A DNA stretch of 64,000 nt from Novosphingobium sp. 9U (GTDB lineage: Bacteria > Pseudomonadota > Alphaproteobacteria > Sphingomonadales > Sphingomonadaceae): assembly GCF_902506425.1 (NCBI RefSeq), contig NZ_LR732504.1, positions 1-64,000 of the forward strand, read 5' to 3'. Under the pieces are notes generated by a model. The model saw only the letters and a list, made by a program, of their open reading frames with translations. It did not search any database and had not been told where the DNA came from. Below, in pieces: positions 8,069 through 15,955 of this stretch. Made by a program: the position numbers and the translations under genes. The first letter of the stretch is position 1, and each line of letters begins with the position of its first letter.

Positions 8069-8961
8069 GCGCTCCGCTCGCCGGCAAGGTCGCCGTGGTT
8101 ACGGGCGCAAGCCGCGGCATCGGCAAGGGCATCGCCCTGGTCCTCGCCGAGCAGGGCGCAACCGTCTACGTCACCGGCCGCACCGTGCGCGAGGGTGACT
8201 ACTACTTGCCCGGCACCGTCGGCGGCACCGCGGCCGAGTGCGCCGAACGCGGGCGCGATAGCGGCGGCACGGGCATCGCAGTCGCCTGCGATCACGGCGA
8301 CGATGCCGCGGTCGCCGCCTTGTTCGAGCAAGTCCGTGCCGAGCAGGGCCGGCTCGACGTGCTGGTCAACAATGCCTTCACGCTCTCCGACGATCTGCTG
8401 GAGCCCAAGGGGTTCTGGGAGAAGCCGCTCTCGAACCTCGAGATGTGGGATGTGGGCGTGAAATCGAACTACGTCGCCGCCTGGCATGCGGCGCGCATCA
8501 TGGTGCCGCAAGGCTCGGGTCTGATCGTCGCGATCAGTGGCTTCGCGGCGGTGACCTATACGTACGGCACGATCTTCGGCACGTCCAAGTCCGCAGTCGA
8601 CCGCATGGCGCGCGACATGGCGATCGAACTGGAGCCGCACGGCGTCGCCAGCCTGGCGATCTGGCAAGGCCTGACGTTGACCGAAAAGGCGCAGGACAAT
8701 CTCGCCAGGATGGGCGACAAGATGACCGCCTCGATCACCTCGATGCACGGCAGCACCGTCGAGCATCCCGGCCGGGTAGTCGCCGCGCTCGCCGCCGACC
8801 CGCAGATCATGAAGCGCTCGGGCGGGGAGTTCATCACTACGGAGCTCGCCATGGAATACGGCGTCACCGACACCGACGGATCGGTGATCCAGTCAGCCCG
8901 CGCGACGCGCGGCTCGCCCATATGGAAGCCCATTTCGGAGGTCGACTACCGTGGCAAGTGA
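8065..8961 (+). CDS. DHRS1-like SDR with Phe in place of catalytic Tyr
   Basis: A 298-residue SDR beginning at ATG 8065 in an ATGA overlap with the SnoaL-like gene. The Rossmann motif T-G-A-S-R-G-I-G-K-G and V-Y-V-T-G-R-T are intact, as is N-N-A at the beta-4 end. The catalytic block reads I-S-G-F-A-A-V-T-Y-T-Y-G-T-I-F-G-T-S-K. Counting back from the active-site Lys (YxxxK) gives Phe where Tyr is expected, and the Ser 13 residues earlier is present and confirms the register. The protein may be catalytically altered or use a neighbouring Tyr. The long C-terminal part and the G-R-T-V loop are DHRS1-like. A close but broken paralogue follows at 9517. Confidence 0.85.
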   Translation: MSAPLAGKVAVVTGASRGIGKGIALVLAEQGATVYVTGRTVREGDYYLPGTVGGTAAECAERGRDSGGTGIAVACDHGDDAAVAALFEQVRAEQGRLDVLVNNAFTLSDDLLEPKGFWEKPLSNLEMWDVGVKSNYVAAWHAARIMVPQGSGLIVAISGFAAVTYTYGTIFGTSKSAVDRMARDMAIELEPHGVASLAIWQGLTLTEKAQDNLARMGDKMTASITSMHGSTVEHPGRVVAALAADPQIMKRSGGEFITTELAMEYGVTDTDGSVIQSARATRGSPIWKPISEVDYRGK

Positions 8962-9517
8962 CTCGCCCATGAGCCGGGAAGCACAGCTCGACGCCTTGCT
9001 GGACAAGCAGGACATCCTGGAAGCGCTCGCCCGCTTCTCGCGCGGCATGGATCGGTTCGACCGGGACACTTACTTGTCCGCATTTTGGCCCGATGCCGAG
9101 ATGGCAGCCGGACCCTTCGTAGGCAACGCGCAGGATTGCTGGGACTGGGCAATTCCGATGCACGAGGCAGGGCAGATCCTGACCCATCACGCCTTGCTCC
9201 AGACCACCATCCATCCGGATGGCGACACGGCGCATACCGAGACCTATTACCAGTTCGTCGGCCGCAACCGGGACGAGAGCCTATGGATTGCGGGCGGCCG
9301 CTACATCGACCGGCTGGAGAAGCGCGATGGCGCGTGGCGGATCGCGTTGCGCACCAACATCATCGAATGGGCCTGCCTGCCGCCGCCGATGCCGCTCCCC
9401 TTCGCCGACGTGCCCGACATCGCGGTGAACGGCGTCTCTTCACGCAATCGGGAGGACCCGTCGTACCAGCGCCCGCTGGTCAATCGGCGCGCTGCGGCCA
9501 ACGCCGGCAAAGCTTGA
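8951..9517 (+). CDS. SnoaL-like / NTF2-fold protein, second copy
   Basis: A 188-residue protein starting at GTG 8951, overlapping the SDR end by 11 bp; an ATG at 8969 is the alternative start. Family signatures parallel the gene at 7529: K-Q-D-I-L-E-A-L-A-R-F-S-R-G-M-D-R-F-D, F-W-P-D-A, T-H-H at the central strand, and G-G-R-Y-I-D-R-L-E-K. Similarity in shape but not in detail suggests an old duplication or a separate family member within the same cassette. Probably a small cytosolic hydratase, isomerase or dehydratase in the same pathway; substrate unknown. It overlaps the next SDR start by one base. Confidence 0.78.
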   Translation: MASDSPMSREAQLDALLDKQDILEALARFSRGMDRFDRDTYLSAFWPDAEMAAGPFVGNAQDCWDWAIPMHEAGQILTHHALLQTTIHPDGDTAHTETYYQFVGRNRDESLWIAGGRYIDRLEKRDGAWRIALRTNIIEWACLPPPMPLPFADVPDIAVNGVSSRNREDPSYQRPLVNRRAAANAGKA

Positions 9518-9906
9518 TGGGGGCGCTGTCGGGGAAGGTCGCGCTGGTCACCGGCGCCAGTCGCGGCATCGGCAAGGGCGTGGCCTGCGCGCTCGCCGAG
9601 CAGGGTGCAACGGTCTACGTCACCGGACGCACGGTCGCGGCGGGGCAGCAGCCCTTGCCGGGCACGCTGGCGCGGACCGTCGCCGAAGTGAACGCCCGCG
9701 GCGGTGTGGGCGTCGCCGCGCCGATGGACCTTGCCGACGACGCGCAGATCGCCGCCGTGTTCGATCGCATCCGTGCAGAGCAGGGCCGGCTCGACGTGCT
9801 GGTCAACAGTGCGATGGCGATCCCCGACGCCATGACGCAGCGTCGGCTTCTGAAAGAAGCCGCTCGACGAGTGTGAGATCTGGGAAATGGACCTGCGTGC
9901 CGCCTA
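9517..9906 (+). pseudogene. truncated, frameshifted SDR (paralogue of 8065 gene)
   Basis: From ATG 9517 the frame encodes 119 residues closely matching the start of the SDR at 8065 (T-G-A-S-R-G-I-G-K-G, V-Y-V-T-G-R-T-V, L-A-E-Q-G-A-T), then ends in an unrelated tail at the TGA at 9874-9876. In the +1 frame from 9845, homology resumes: G-F, then TGA (9851-9853) where the paralogue has Trp, then K-K-P-L-D-E-C-E-I-W-E-M-D-L-R-A-A-Y. Homology stops at about 9906 inside a hairpin. The catalytic half is absent altogether. So there are three lesions: a frameshift, a nonsense change and a 3' deletion. The remnant keeps the nucleotide-binding half only and is unlikely to be active. Confidence 0.88.
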
Positions 9907-9928
9907 CCTCCTCCCTCACGGGAGGAGG
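9907..9928. repeat. hairpin CCTCCTCCC-TCAC-GGGAGGAGG at pseudogene break point
   Basis: A perfect 9 bp stem with a 4-base loop sits exactly where homology of the SDR pseudogene ends. Its composition resembles the CCTCCC/GGGAGG arms of the other intergenic palindromes in this window, so it may mark the recombination or insertion that removed the gene's 3' half. Confidence 0.6.
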
Positions 9929-9935
9929 GGCGCCC

Positions 9936-9962
9936 GATCTTAAATTGATTGTCCTTAAGATC
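9936..9962 (-). terminator. AT-rich inverted repeat, possible terminator of the 9961 gene
   Basis: GATCTTAA and TTAAGATC form perfect 8 bp arms around an 11-base loop. One arm overlaps the stop codon of the small minus-strand gene ending at 9961. No U-run follows, so terminator function is only an inference. Confidence 0.4.
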
Positions 9963-10200
9963 AGGCTTGCGGCGCTGGCGGCTTCTTCACGACCTGCCCG
10001 GCCCACTCGATCTCACCCGCGTCCGGCGCAGGTTCGGAGTCCGGCCCGCCGGGTCGCAGCACGGCTTCAACGCCGTCATCGGCCTGCTCGTCCGGCGCCT
10101 CGCCCTGCACGCCGCCGACATCGTCGTTAACGCGCTCGCTCAAGGCGTCCGGGTCGGCGGGCTGCTTGGCCGATCCGTCGCTCGGCTTGTCTTGCGACAT
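9961..10200 (-). CDS. small acidic hypothetical protein
   Basis: A 79-residue protein, not assigned to a family. It is strongly acidic and rich in Asp, Glu, Pro, Ala and Gly, with the sequence S-E-R-V-N-D-D-V-G-G-V-Q-G-E-A-P-D-E-Q-A-D-D in its middle and a basic-proline end (V-V-K-K-P-P-A-P). No hydrophobic segment or cysteine is present, and it is predicted to be disordered. It lies 24 bp downstream of the small membrane protein at 10225 on the same strand, so the two may be co-transcribed. A real gene is suggested by clean codon usage and a possible AGGAG-like site upstream. Confidence 0.6.
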   Translation of the reverse strand: MSQDKPSDGSAKQPADPDALSERVNDDVGGVQGEAPDEQADDGVEAVLRPGGPDSEPAPDAGEIEWAGQVVKKPPAPQA

Positions 10201-10224
10201 CGCGGTTCTCCTGCCGTCCTGAGT

Positions 10225-10431
10225 TCAGGGCATCGTGCTCAGGATATCGCCCGCAGCCGTGGCGCTGGCAGGCGGCGTGTCGGGATCGGATTGGATGCGC
10301 GCCTGGCTGCTCAGCGGCCCGCCGGCGAGCGCCACCTGGCCCGCGTTGCCGCCCTGCGTGGCCTGGTTCTTCTGGAGGTAACGGTATCCGGCATAGCCGA
10401 GCGCCCCAAGGGCCGCGAGTTTGACGAGCAT
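10225..10431 (-). CDS. small single-pass membrane protein, hypothetical
   Basis: A 68-residue protein beginning M-L-V-K-L-A-A-L-G-A-L-G-Y-A-G-Y-R-Y-L, one short membrane helix followed by a polar, Gln/Ser/Pro-rich tail. The start is supported by AGGAGTG upstream on the minus strand. No family recognised. The short helix with Lys at the beginning and Arg-Tyr-Leu-Gln-Lys after it suggests an inner-membrane anchor with the tail in the cytosol. It lies directly upstream of the acidic protein at 9961 and downstream of ubiA on the same strand. Confidence 0.6.
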   Translation of the reverse strand: MLVKLAALGALGYAGYRYLQKNQATQGGNAGQVALAGGPLSSQARIQSDPDTPPASATAAGDILSTMP

Positions 10432-10539
10432 GGCTCACTCCTGTTGTTGAGCAGGAAGAACGCACGGGCCCGTGCCAAAGTGCCGGTCGGCTGATCTCGC
10501 CTTTCGTTCGGCTCGCCCCGCCCCGCGTTGCAACGTCCG

Positions 10540-11451
10540 TCAGGCGTTCCCGACGACCCAGCATGCCAGCGCCATCAGCAAGCCGGCGAAGCGGTTGGAG
10601 CGGAAGCGGTCCAGCGCATTGCCGTCCCCGGCAAGCTCCAGAGTCGCGACCTGCCACAGCAGATGCGCCGCCATCGGCAGCAGCGCCGCAAGCGCCAGCC
10701 AGTCCGGTCGCAGCAACCAGAAGGCGCCCGCCCAATAGCCGATCGCCAGCACGTAGAACGCCGCAACGCCGCCGCGCACGTGCGAGCCCATCCGCAGGGC
10801 CGAAGAGCGCACCCCCACCAGCGCATCGTCCTCCCGGTCCTGAAGCGCATAGATCGTGTCGTAGCCGACCACCCAGGCGATCGATCCCGCATAGAGCAGC
10901 GCCAGCGTACCCAGGCCCCAATCTTTCGATGCGCCGCGCACCTCGACCCAGCCGACCAGTGCCGCCCAGGAGAACACCAGGCCAAGCCACGCCTGCGGCC
11001 ACCAAGTGATCCGCTTCATGAAGGGATAGGCTGCGACGGGAGCCAGGCTGCCCAGCGCGACCAGCTGTGCCTGCCAACGTAGTTGCAGCAGCACCACGAG
11101 CCCGATCAGGCACAGCGTCAGGAGCCAGATCCAGGCCGCCTTGCCGCTCACCCGCCCGCTCGCGACCGGCCGCGCGGCAGTGCGGACGACCTGGCGGTCG
11201 ATGTCGGCATCGACGATGTCGTTGTAGACGCAGCCGGCACCCCTCATGGCGATCGCGCCCAGCAGCAGCCAGGCGATCAGGCCCCACCGCTCCTCGCCGC
11301 CAGCTAGCAGCACGCCCCAAGCGCCCGGCCAGAACAACAGCCACCAGCCGATCGGCCGATCGAACCGCGCCAGCAGCGCAAGATCGCGCAAGGTGGGCGG
11401 CAGCGCGGCGACAAGGCCGCGGTGCTGGGTGTCGGGGACGATCTGGGACAT
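10540..11451 (-). CDS. ubiA: 4-hydroxybenzoate polyprenyltransferase
   Basis: A 303-residue integral membrane prenyltransferase that attaches the polyprenyl tail to 4-hydroxybenzoate in ubiquinone synthesis. Both Asp-rich motifs are present: N-D-I-V-D-A-D-I-D-R (77-86) and Y-D-T-I-Y-A-L-Q-D-R-E-D-D (197-209), which bind the Mg-diphosphate. About eight to nine hydrophobic helices alternate between them. The D-R-P-I-G-W-W-L-L-F-W-P-G N-terminal motif is typical of UbiA. The start at 11451 is chosen because further upstream the frame runs into an intergenic palindromic repeat. The gene is divergent from rsmE-gshA, a common alphaproteobacterial arrangement. Confidence 0.95.
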   Translation of the reverse strand: MSQIVPDTQHRGLVAALPPTLRDLALLARFDRPIGWWLLFWPGAWGVLLAGGEERWGLIAWLLLGAIAMRGAGCVYNDIVDADIDRQVVRTAARPVASGRVSGKAAWIWLLTLCLIGLVVLLQLRWQAQLVALGSLAPVAAYPFMKRITWWPQAWLGLVFSWAALVGWVEVRGASKDWGLGTLALLYAGSIAWVVGYDTIYALQDREDDALVGVRSSALRMGSHVRGGVAAFYVLAIGYWAGAFWLLRPDWLALAALLPMAAHLLWQVATLELAGDGNALDRFRSNRFAGLLMALACWVVGNA

Positions 11452-11490
11452 GGGGACGGGATAGCGATAGCGCGTGCAGATCGCCACCTC

Positions 11491-11625
11491 GATCCTCCCC
11501 TGCAAGGGCAGGGAGATCACCAAGGTGGTGGAGGGGCGTAACTCCTGTCGTCTAAGCACTCCTTTAGCGGTGGAAACCTCCGTCAGTCCTTCGGACTGCC
11601 ACCTCCCCTTGCAGCGGAGGACCTT
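11491..11625. repeat. composite palindromic intergenic repeat, copy 1
   Basis: About 135 bp between ubiA and rsmE. It begins GATCCTCCCCTGCAAGG and ends near CCCCTTGCAGCGGAGGACC, so the ends are mutually inverted; internal GGAGGGG and CCTCCGTCAGTCC blocks also pair. It is a somewhat diverged copy of the elements at 21940, 41919, 50329 and 57098. Confidence 0.8.
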
Positions 11626-11643
11626 GCGTTCCATGGAACCTCC

Positions 11644-12420
11644 ATGCCCGCCACCCCCGCTTGGCCTCCGCGTAGCGCCCCGCGCCTGTTCGTCGACGGC
11701 CCGCTAGCCGAGGCCATGGTACTCACCATCGACGGCCCGCAAGCGCATTACCTCAGCCGCGTCATGCGCGCCGGCCCTGGCGATGCCGTGATCCTGTGCG
11801 ACGACCAGACCGGCGAGTGGGCCGCTGAAGTCACCCAGGCCAACAAGCGCGACCTGACCCTGGCCTTGCGCTCCCATCTCCGCCCGCGCGAGCAAGTGCC
11901 TGACTTCTGGCTCTGCGCCGCACTGCTCAAGAAGCCGAACTTCGATCTCGTGCTCGAAAAGGCGACCGAGCTCGGCGTCCGGCGAATCCAGCCTATGCTC
12001 ACCCGACGCGGCGTCGCCGACAAGCTTAACGACGAGCGCGCGCGCACGATCGTCACCGAAGCGGCCGAGCAGTGCGCCCGCACCGCTCTGCCCGAAGTGG
12101 CCGAGCCGGCCAAGCTGGACGCCTTGCTCCGCACCTGGCCTGAAGGCCGCGCGCTTTTCTTCGCCGACGAGACCGGCGGCGACCCTGCGGCCGAGGCGTT
12201 CCGCGCCCATTCCGGCCCCGCCGCGCTGCTGGTCGGCCCGGAAGGCGGCTTCGACCCCGCCGAGCGCGAGGCCATCCGCGCGCTGCCGCAAGCACGGCCC
12301 ATAGGCCTCGGGCCTCGCATCCTGCGCGGCGAAACCGCAGCGATCGCAGCTACCGCCTTGTGGATGGCCGTCGCGGGCGATTGGCACAATTCGCTGGCGC
12401 AGCAATCGCCGCTCGCTTAA
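11644..12420 (+). CDS. rsmE: 16S rRNA (uracil1498-N3)-methyltransferase
   Basis: A 258-residue SPOUT-class methyltransferase that modifies U1498 of 16S rRNA. The N-terminal PUA-like part (H-Y-L-S-R-V-M-R, then G-D-A-V-I-L-C-D) precedes the SPOUT domain with K-A-T-E-L-G-V, E-A-A-E-Q-C-A-R, L-L-V-G-P-E-G-G-F and L-G-x-R-I-L-R-G-E-T-A, all characteristic of RsmE. Length matches the family. It starts only 18 bp from the palindromic repeat and is followed 10 bp later by gshA, the conserved rsmE-gshA pair of alphaproteobacteria, so the two are probably one transcription unit. Confidence 0.95.
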   Translation: MPATPAWPPRSAPRLFVDGPLAEAMVLTIDGPQAHYLSRVMRAGPGDAVILCDDQTGEWAAEVTQANKRDLTLALRSHLRPREQVPDFWLCAALLKKPNFDLVLEKATELGVRRIQPMLTRRGVADKLNDERARTIVTEAAEQCARTALPEVAEPAKLDALLRTWPEGRALFFADETGGDPAAEAFRAHSGPAALLVGPEGGFDPAEREAIRALPQARPIGLGPRILRGETAAIAATALWMAVAGDWHNSLAQQSPLA

Positions 12421-12430
12421 CGGCTCGCGC

Positions 12431-13816
12431 ATGAGCACGCGTGAGGTTTCGGATCGCGACGATCCGATGATCGAGTCCATTTCGCAACTGGCCGAGCCGA
12501 TGGCCGCAGGCGAAAAGCCGCGCGAGCGCTGGCGAATCGGCACCGAGCACGAGAAGCAGGTCTATCGCCTGTCAGACCACCGCGCACCGTCCTACGATGA
12601 GCCCGGCGGCATTCGCGATTTGCTGAGCGGCCTCAACGCATTCGGCTGGGAGCCGATCGAGGAGATCGGCCCTGGCGGCACTAGCAATGTCATCGCGCTG
12701 AAGGGCGCGGACGGCAACGTCAGCCTGGAGCCTGCGGGCCAACTCGAGCTGTCAGGCGCGCCGTTGGAGACGCTGCACGACACCTGCAACGAAACCGGCC
12801 GCCACCTGGAACAGGTCAAGGCCGTGGGCGACAAGCTGGGACTGGGCTTCCTCGGCCTCGGCATGTGGCCGGACAAGACTCGCGCCGAACTGCCGATCAT
12901 GCCCAAGGGCCGCTACGACATCATGCTGCGGCACATGCCGCGCGTAGGCTCGCTGGGGCTCGACATGATGCTGCGCACCTGCACCATCCAGGTCAACCTC
13001 GACTATGCGAGCGAGGCAGACATGGTGCAGAAGTTCCGGGTTTCGCTGGCGCTGCAGCCGCTGGCGACGGCGCTGTTCGCCAATTCGCCGTTCACTGAGG
13101 GCAAGCCCAACGGCATGCTCTCGTACCGCAGCCACATCTGGTCGGACACCGATTCGCACCGCACCGGCATGCTGCCGTTCGTGTTCGAGCAGGGGTTCGG
13201 CTACGAGCGCTATGTCGACTACATGCTCGACGTGCCGATGTACTTCGTGTTCCGCGAAGGGCGCTACATCGACGCAGCGGGACTTTCGTTCCGCGACTTC
13301 ATGGCCGGCGAGCTCTCGGTCCTGCCAGGCGAACTTCCGCGGATGAGCGACTGGATCGATCATCTTTCCACCGCCTTCCCCGAAGTGCGCCTCAAGTCGT
13401 TCCTGGAGATGCGCGGCGCCGACGGCGGCCCCTGGAGCCGCATCTGCGCGCTCCCGGCGTTCTGGGTCGGCCTGCTCTATGACCAGGGCGCGCTCGATGC
13501 GGCTTGGGACCTGGTCAGGGACTGGGACATGGACGGCCGCGAGCGCCTCCGCAACGAAGTGCCGCGGCTCGGCCTCGATGCCCCGCTGCCTGGGGGCGGG
13601 ACGCTGAAGGACATCGCTGCCGAGGTGGTGAACATCTCGCGCTCAGGCTTGGCGGCGCGGCGCAAGCTGAACTCCATGGGCGAGGACGAGACCGGCTTCC
13701 TCGCGCCGCTCGCCGAGATTGCGCAGTCGGGCAAAGTGCCGGCACAGCGCCTGCTCGACAAGTTCCACGGGGAGTGGGGCGGCGATATTGCCCGGGTCTA
13801 CGAAGAGCGGTTCTGA
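12431..13816 (+). CDS. gshA: glutamate-cysteine ligase, plant/alphaproteobacterial class
   Basis: A 461-residue cytosolic enzyme that makes gamma-glutamylcysteine with ATP, the first step of glutathione synthesis. Class-defining blocks are visible: I-G-T-E-H-E-K-Q near the N-terminus, V-S-L-E-P-A-G-Q-L-E-L-S-G, the L-G-F-L-G-L-G-M-W-P segment, M-P-K-G-R-Y-D-I-M, and T-C-T-I-Q-V-N-L-D. The size is that of the plant-like family (EgtA/GCS2 relatives), not of the enterobacterial GshA. It follows rsmE by 10 bp. Glutathione fits the oxidative and xenobiotic gene content elsewhere in the window. Confidence 0.95.
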   Translation: MSTREVSDRDDPMIESISQLAEPMAAGEKPRERWRIGTEHEKQVYRLSDHRAPSYDEPGGIRDLLSGLNAFGWEPIEEIGPGGTSNVIALKGADGNVSLEPAGQLELSGAPLETLHDTCNETGRHLEQVKAVGDKLGLGFLGLGMWPDKTRAELPIMPKGRYDIMLRHMPRVGSLGLDMMLRTCTIQVNLDYASEADMVQKFRVSLALQPLATALFANSPFTEGKPNGMLSYRSHIWSDTDSHRTGMLPFVFEQGFGYERYVDYMLDVPMYFVFREGRYIDAAGLSFRDFMAGELSVLPGELPRMSDWIDHLSTAFPEVRLKSFLEMRGADGGPWSRICALPAFWVGLLYDQGALDAAWDLVRDWDMDGRERLRNEVPRLGLDAPLPGGGTLKDIAAEVVNISRSGLAARRKLNSMGEDETGFLAPLAEIAQSGKVPAQRLLDKFHGEWGGDIARVYEERF

Positions 13817-13914
13817 GTTTCTCCGCCTGCCCCTGCCCCTGAGGTCAGCTGTAGCGGCGGCATGGCACATCTGACGACGGCATGGGTTCTCCTGCAAATC
13901 GCTGGAGAACAACA

Positions 13915-14523
13915 ATGTCGCTCAAGGCCATAGCACTCAACTGCACGCTCAAGGCGGATACATCGCAGCCCTCATCCACGGATTCGATGATCGCCGTGCT
14001 AGCGCAAGCGCTCGCCGAAACAGACGTCGAGATCACCGAGACCGTCCGGATCGCCGCGCTCGACATCAAGCCAGGCGTCACCTCGGATGAAGGCGATGGG
14101 GACGACTGGCCGGCGCTGCGCCACAAGATTCTCGAACACGACATCCTGATCTTTGGCGGCCCGATCTGGATGGGGCAGATCGGCAGCGTGGCGAAGCGCG
14201 TGCTGGAGCGGATGGACGCGTTCCTGTCGGAAACCGACGACCATGGCCGCATGCCCAGCTACGGAAAAGTCGCGGTCGCGGCGATCGTCGGCAACGAGGA
14301 TGGCGCGCACTTCTCAAGCGCGCAGCTGTTCCAGGCGCTCAACGATGTGGGCTGGACGATCCCCGCGGTGGCTGCCTGCTATTGGGTGGGCGAGGCGATG
14401 GGATCTCAGGATTTTCAGGATCTGAAGGAAACCCCGGAGATGGTCACCAAGACAGCCAAGATGGTGGCTTCCAACGCTGCCCACCTTGCAGGGCTGCTGA
14501 AACAAAGCCCATATCCGGGATGA
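13915..14523 (+). CDS. NAD(P)H-dependent FMN reductase / flavodoxin-like protein
   Basis: A 202-residue flavodoxin-fold protein. The N-terminus A-I-A-L-N-C-T-L-K followed by a Ser/Thr-rich loop is the FMN-phosphate-binding region; H-D-I-L-I-F-G-G-P-I-W-M-G is the second flavin loop, and V-A-A-I-V-G-N-E-D-G-A-H the third. The start at 13915 has GGAGA nearby; an in-frame ATG at 13882 is less likely. Expected to be cytosolic and to reduce quinones, azo compounds or flavin, or to carry electrons. Monocistronic, with no neighbouring partner that specifies the substrate. Confidence 0.82.
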   Translation: MSLKAIALNCTLKADTSQPSSTDSMIAVLAQALAETDVEITETVRIAALDIKPGVTSDEGDGDDWPALRHKILEHDILIFGGPIWMGQIGSVAKRVLERMDAFLSETDDHGRMPSYGKVAVAAIVGNEDGAHFSSAQLFQALNDVGWTIPAVAACYWVGEAMGSQDFQDLKETPEMVTKTAKMVASNAAHLAGLLKQSPYPG

Positions 14524-14538
14524 AATGCGCGAGCGAAG

Positions 14539-15879
14539 CTACTCGGCAGGGTGCGGCATTGCCGCCCTCGGCCGCAGCAGGCGGACAACGGCCGCGATCG
14601 TCCGCGTGATCGGCGCATTGTCGGCCATCCAGGCATGATACGCGCGATACTTGGCGTCTTCGGCGAGCAAGTGCGCCTCTTCCGTGCGTGCGCGCCAGTA
14701 GTAGATCGCGCTCACCACGCCCAGCATCACCGTGTTGCGCACCATGTCGGTCAGCGAGCCGTTGGTGACCAAGAACGGCATCGTCGAGCACCACCAGAAC
14801 AGGTTCTTGGACAAGTACGCCGGATGGCGCGTGAACCGGTAAGGCCCGTTCGTCAGCACGCCACGATACGTCAAATTCGAGAAGCGGATGCCGAACGCGA
14901 AGGTCGCCCAGGCGTAAACCCCGGTGAGGAACACCAGCAGTGCCCCCCAGGCCCACAGCAAGGGCGCGCTGCCCGCAAGCCAATGCGCCCAGTCCGCGGT
15001 CGCCGCCTGGTAGCCCAGCACGTCCGCCCGTCCCATCGTGCCCCAGACGAACGGCGGATAGCACATCAGGGCCGCTACCCATCCGGCGAGGAGTGGATTG
15101 CCGCTGCGGATATGGGCGTCCAGCGGGCGGAAAGTCAGGAGGTAGCCGACAGTCCCGATCTGCACGTCGATCAGGAATAGGGTCTCGATCAGGGTCTGCA
15201 CCAGCCTCACCGGATCGTGCGCGATGGCCGCGAAGTCGGCGTTGACGACGATCGCGAAACCGGGCGGCAGAATCGAGATCATGAAGGCTCCGAAGAACCC
15301 CTTGATGATCCAGGCGCGCCAGTGCTTGGCGACTTGCGCGCGGTCCCAGTCCTCGCGACCGACCAGCATCGCACCGAAGTGCCAGGTGGCGTCCCGTGGG
15401 TCCACCAGCTTGCGATCGAGCCACAGGACGTAGGGAACCGAAAGCACGAACATCGGCACGGCGAACGTGCCGATCACATCCATGGCGAAGAGGTACTGCC
15501 CGTCCCAGTACCAGCGGCCCAGGCAATAGGAGAAGCCGATCGCAGCCCAGGTTGCCCAGTAGCCGGCGAGCTTGGTGATCGATACGTCGAACGTCTCGCG
15601 CCAGGCGCCGCGCAGGCTCCAGTCGATGCCGGTGGAAGGCCGGCGATGGACTTTGTCCACCAGCAGCGACCATGCGACCATCGGCAATGCGGTGAACAGC
15701 AGCGTCGCGACCGCGGCGTTGGGTCCAGCCATGGGCATACGCGGACCAGGGATGCCGAGCGCCTCGGCGACACTCGCCCAATTGCGGCAAATCGCGATCC
15801 AGCAGAACAGCCCCGCCACTCCGACCAGGCCGACGGCGGCGGAGACGTCGCTTTGCGGGCGTTGCGGGGCGCTGCTCAT
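14539..15879 (-). CDS. NnrU/isoprenylcysteine methyltransferase-like integral membrane protein
   Basis: A 446-residue multi-pass membrane protein, with hydrophobic helices distributed over its whole length. Near residue 350, G-P-Y-R-F-T-R-H-P-A-Y-L-S-K-N matches the AdoMet-binding signature of the ICMT/PEMT family of membrane methyltransferases; the A-R-T-E-E-x-H-L and Y-x-A-Y segments that follow also fit. It is about twice the length of ordinary ICMT proteins; the first 250 residues form an extra membrane part. Substrate unknown. The start at 15879 avoids a short basic extension from 15900. It lies just after bamB, the place often held by der in relatives. Confidence 0.78.
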   Translation of the reverse strand: MSSAPQRPQSDVSAAVGLVGVAGLFCWIAICRNWASVAEALGIPGPRMPMAGPNAAVATLLFTALPMVAWSLLVDKVHRRPSTGIDWSLRGAWRETFDVSITKLAGYWATWAAIGFSYCLGRWYWDGQYLFAMDVIGTFAVPMFVLSVPYVLWLDRKLVDPRDATWHFGAMLVGREDWDRAQVAKHWRAWIIKGFFGAFMISILPPGFAIVVNADFAAIAHDPVRLVQTLIETLFLIDVQIGTVGYLLTFRPLDAHIRSGNPLLAGWVAALMCYPPFVWGTMGRADVLGYQAATADWAHWLAGSAPLLWAWGALLVFLTGVYAWATFAFGIRFSNLTYRGVLTNGPYRFTRHPAYLSKNLFWWCSTMPFLVTNGSLTDMVRNTVMLGVVSAIYYWRARTEEAHLLAEDAKYRAYHAWMADNAPITRTIAAVVRLLRPRAAMPHPAE

Positions 15880-15926
15880 GGCGACCCGCTTAGCGCGCAA
15901 AGGTTAAGGGTGGTGAAATGACGAGA

Positions 15927-15950
15927 GATCCTCCCCTTGCAGGGAGGATC
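15927..15950. repeat. short hairpin GATCCTCCC-loop-GGGAGGATC
   Basis: A perfect 9 bp stem with a 6-base loop directly downstream of the bamB stop. Its arms equal the outer arms of the 135-140 bp palindromic repeats, so it looks like a collapsed copy reduced to its two ends. It could also act as a 3' mRNA hairpin for bamB. Confidence 0.7.
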
Positions 15951-15955
15951 TTGGA

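Noticed and set aside
9907..9962. Insertion sequence at the SDR pseudogene break
   Set aside because: No transposase, no flanking direct repeats and less than 60 bp of hairpins; only a possible repeat scar.
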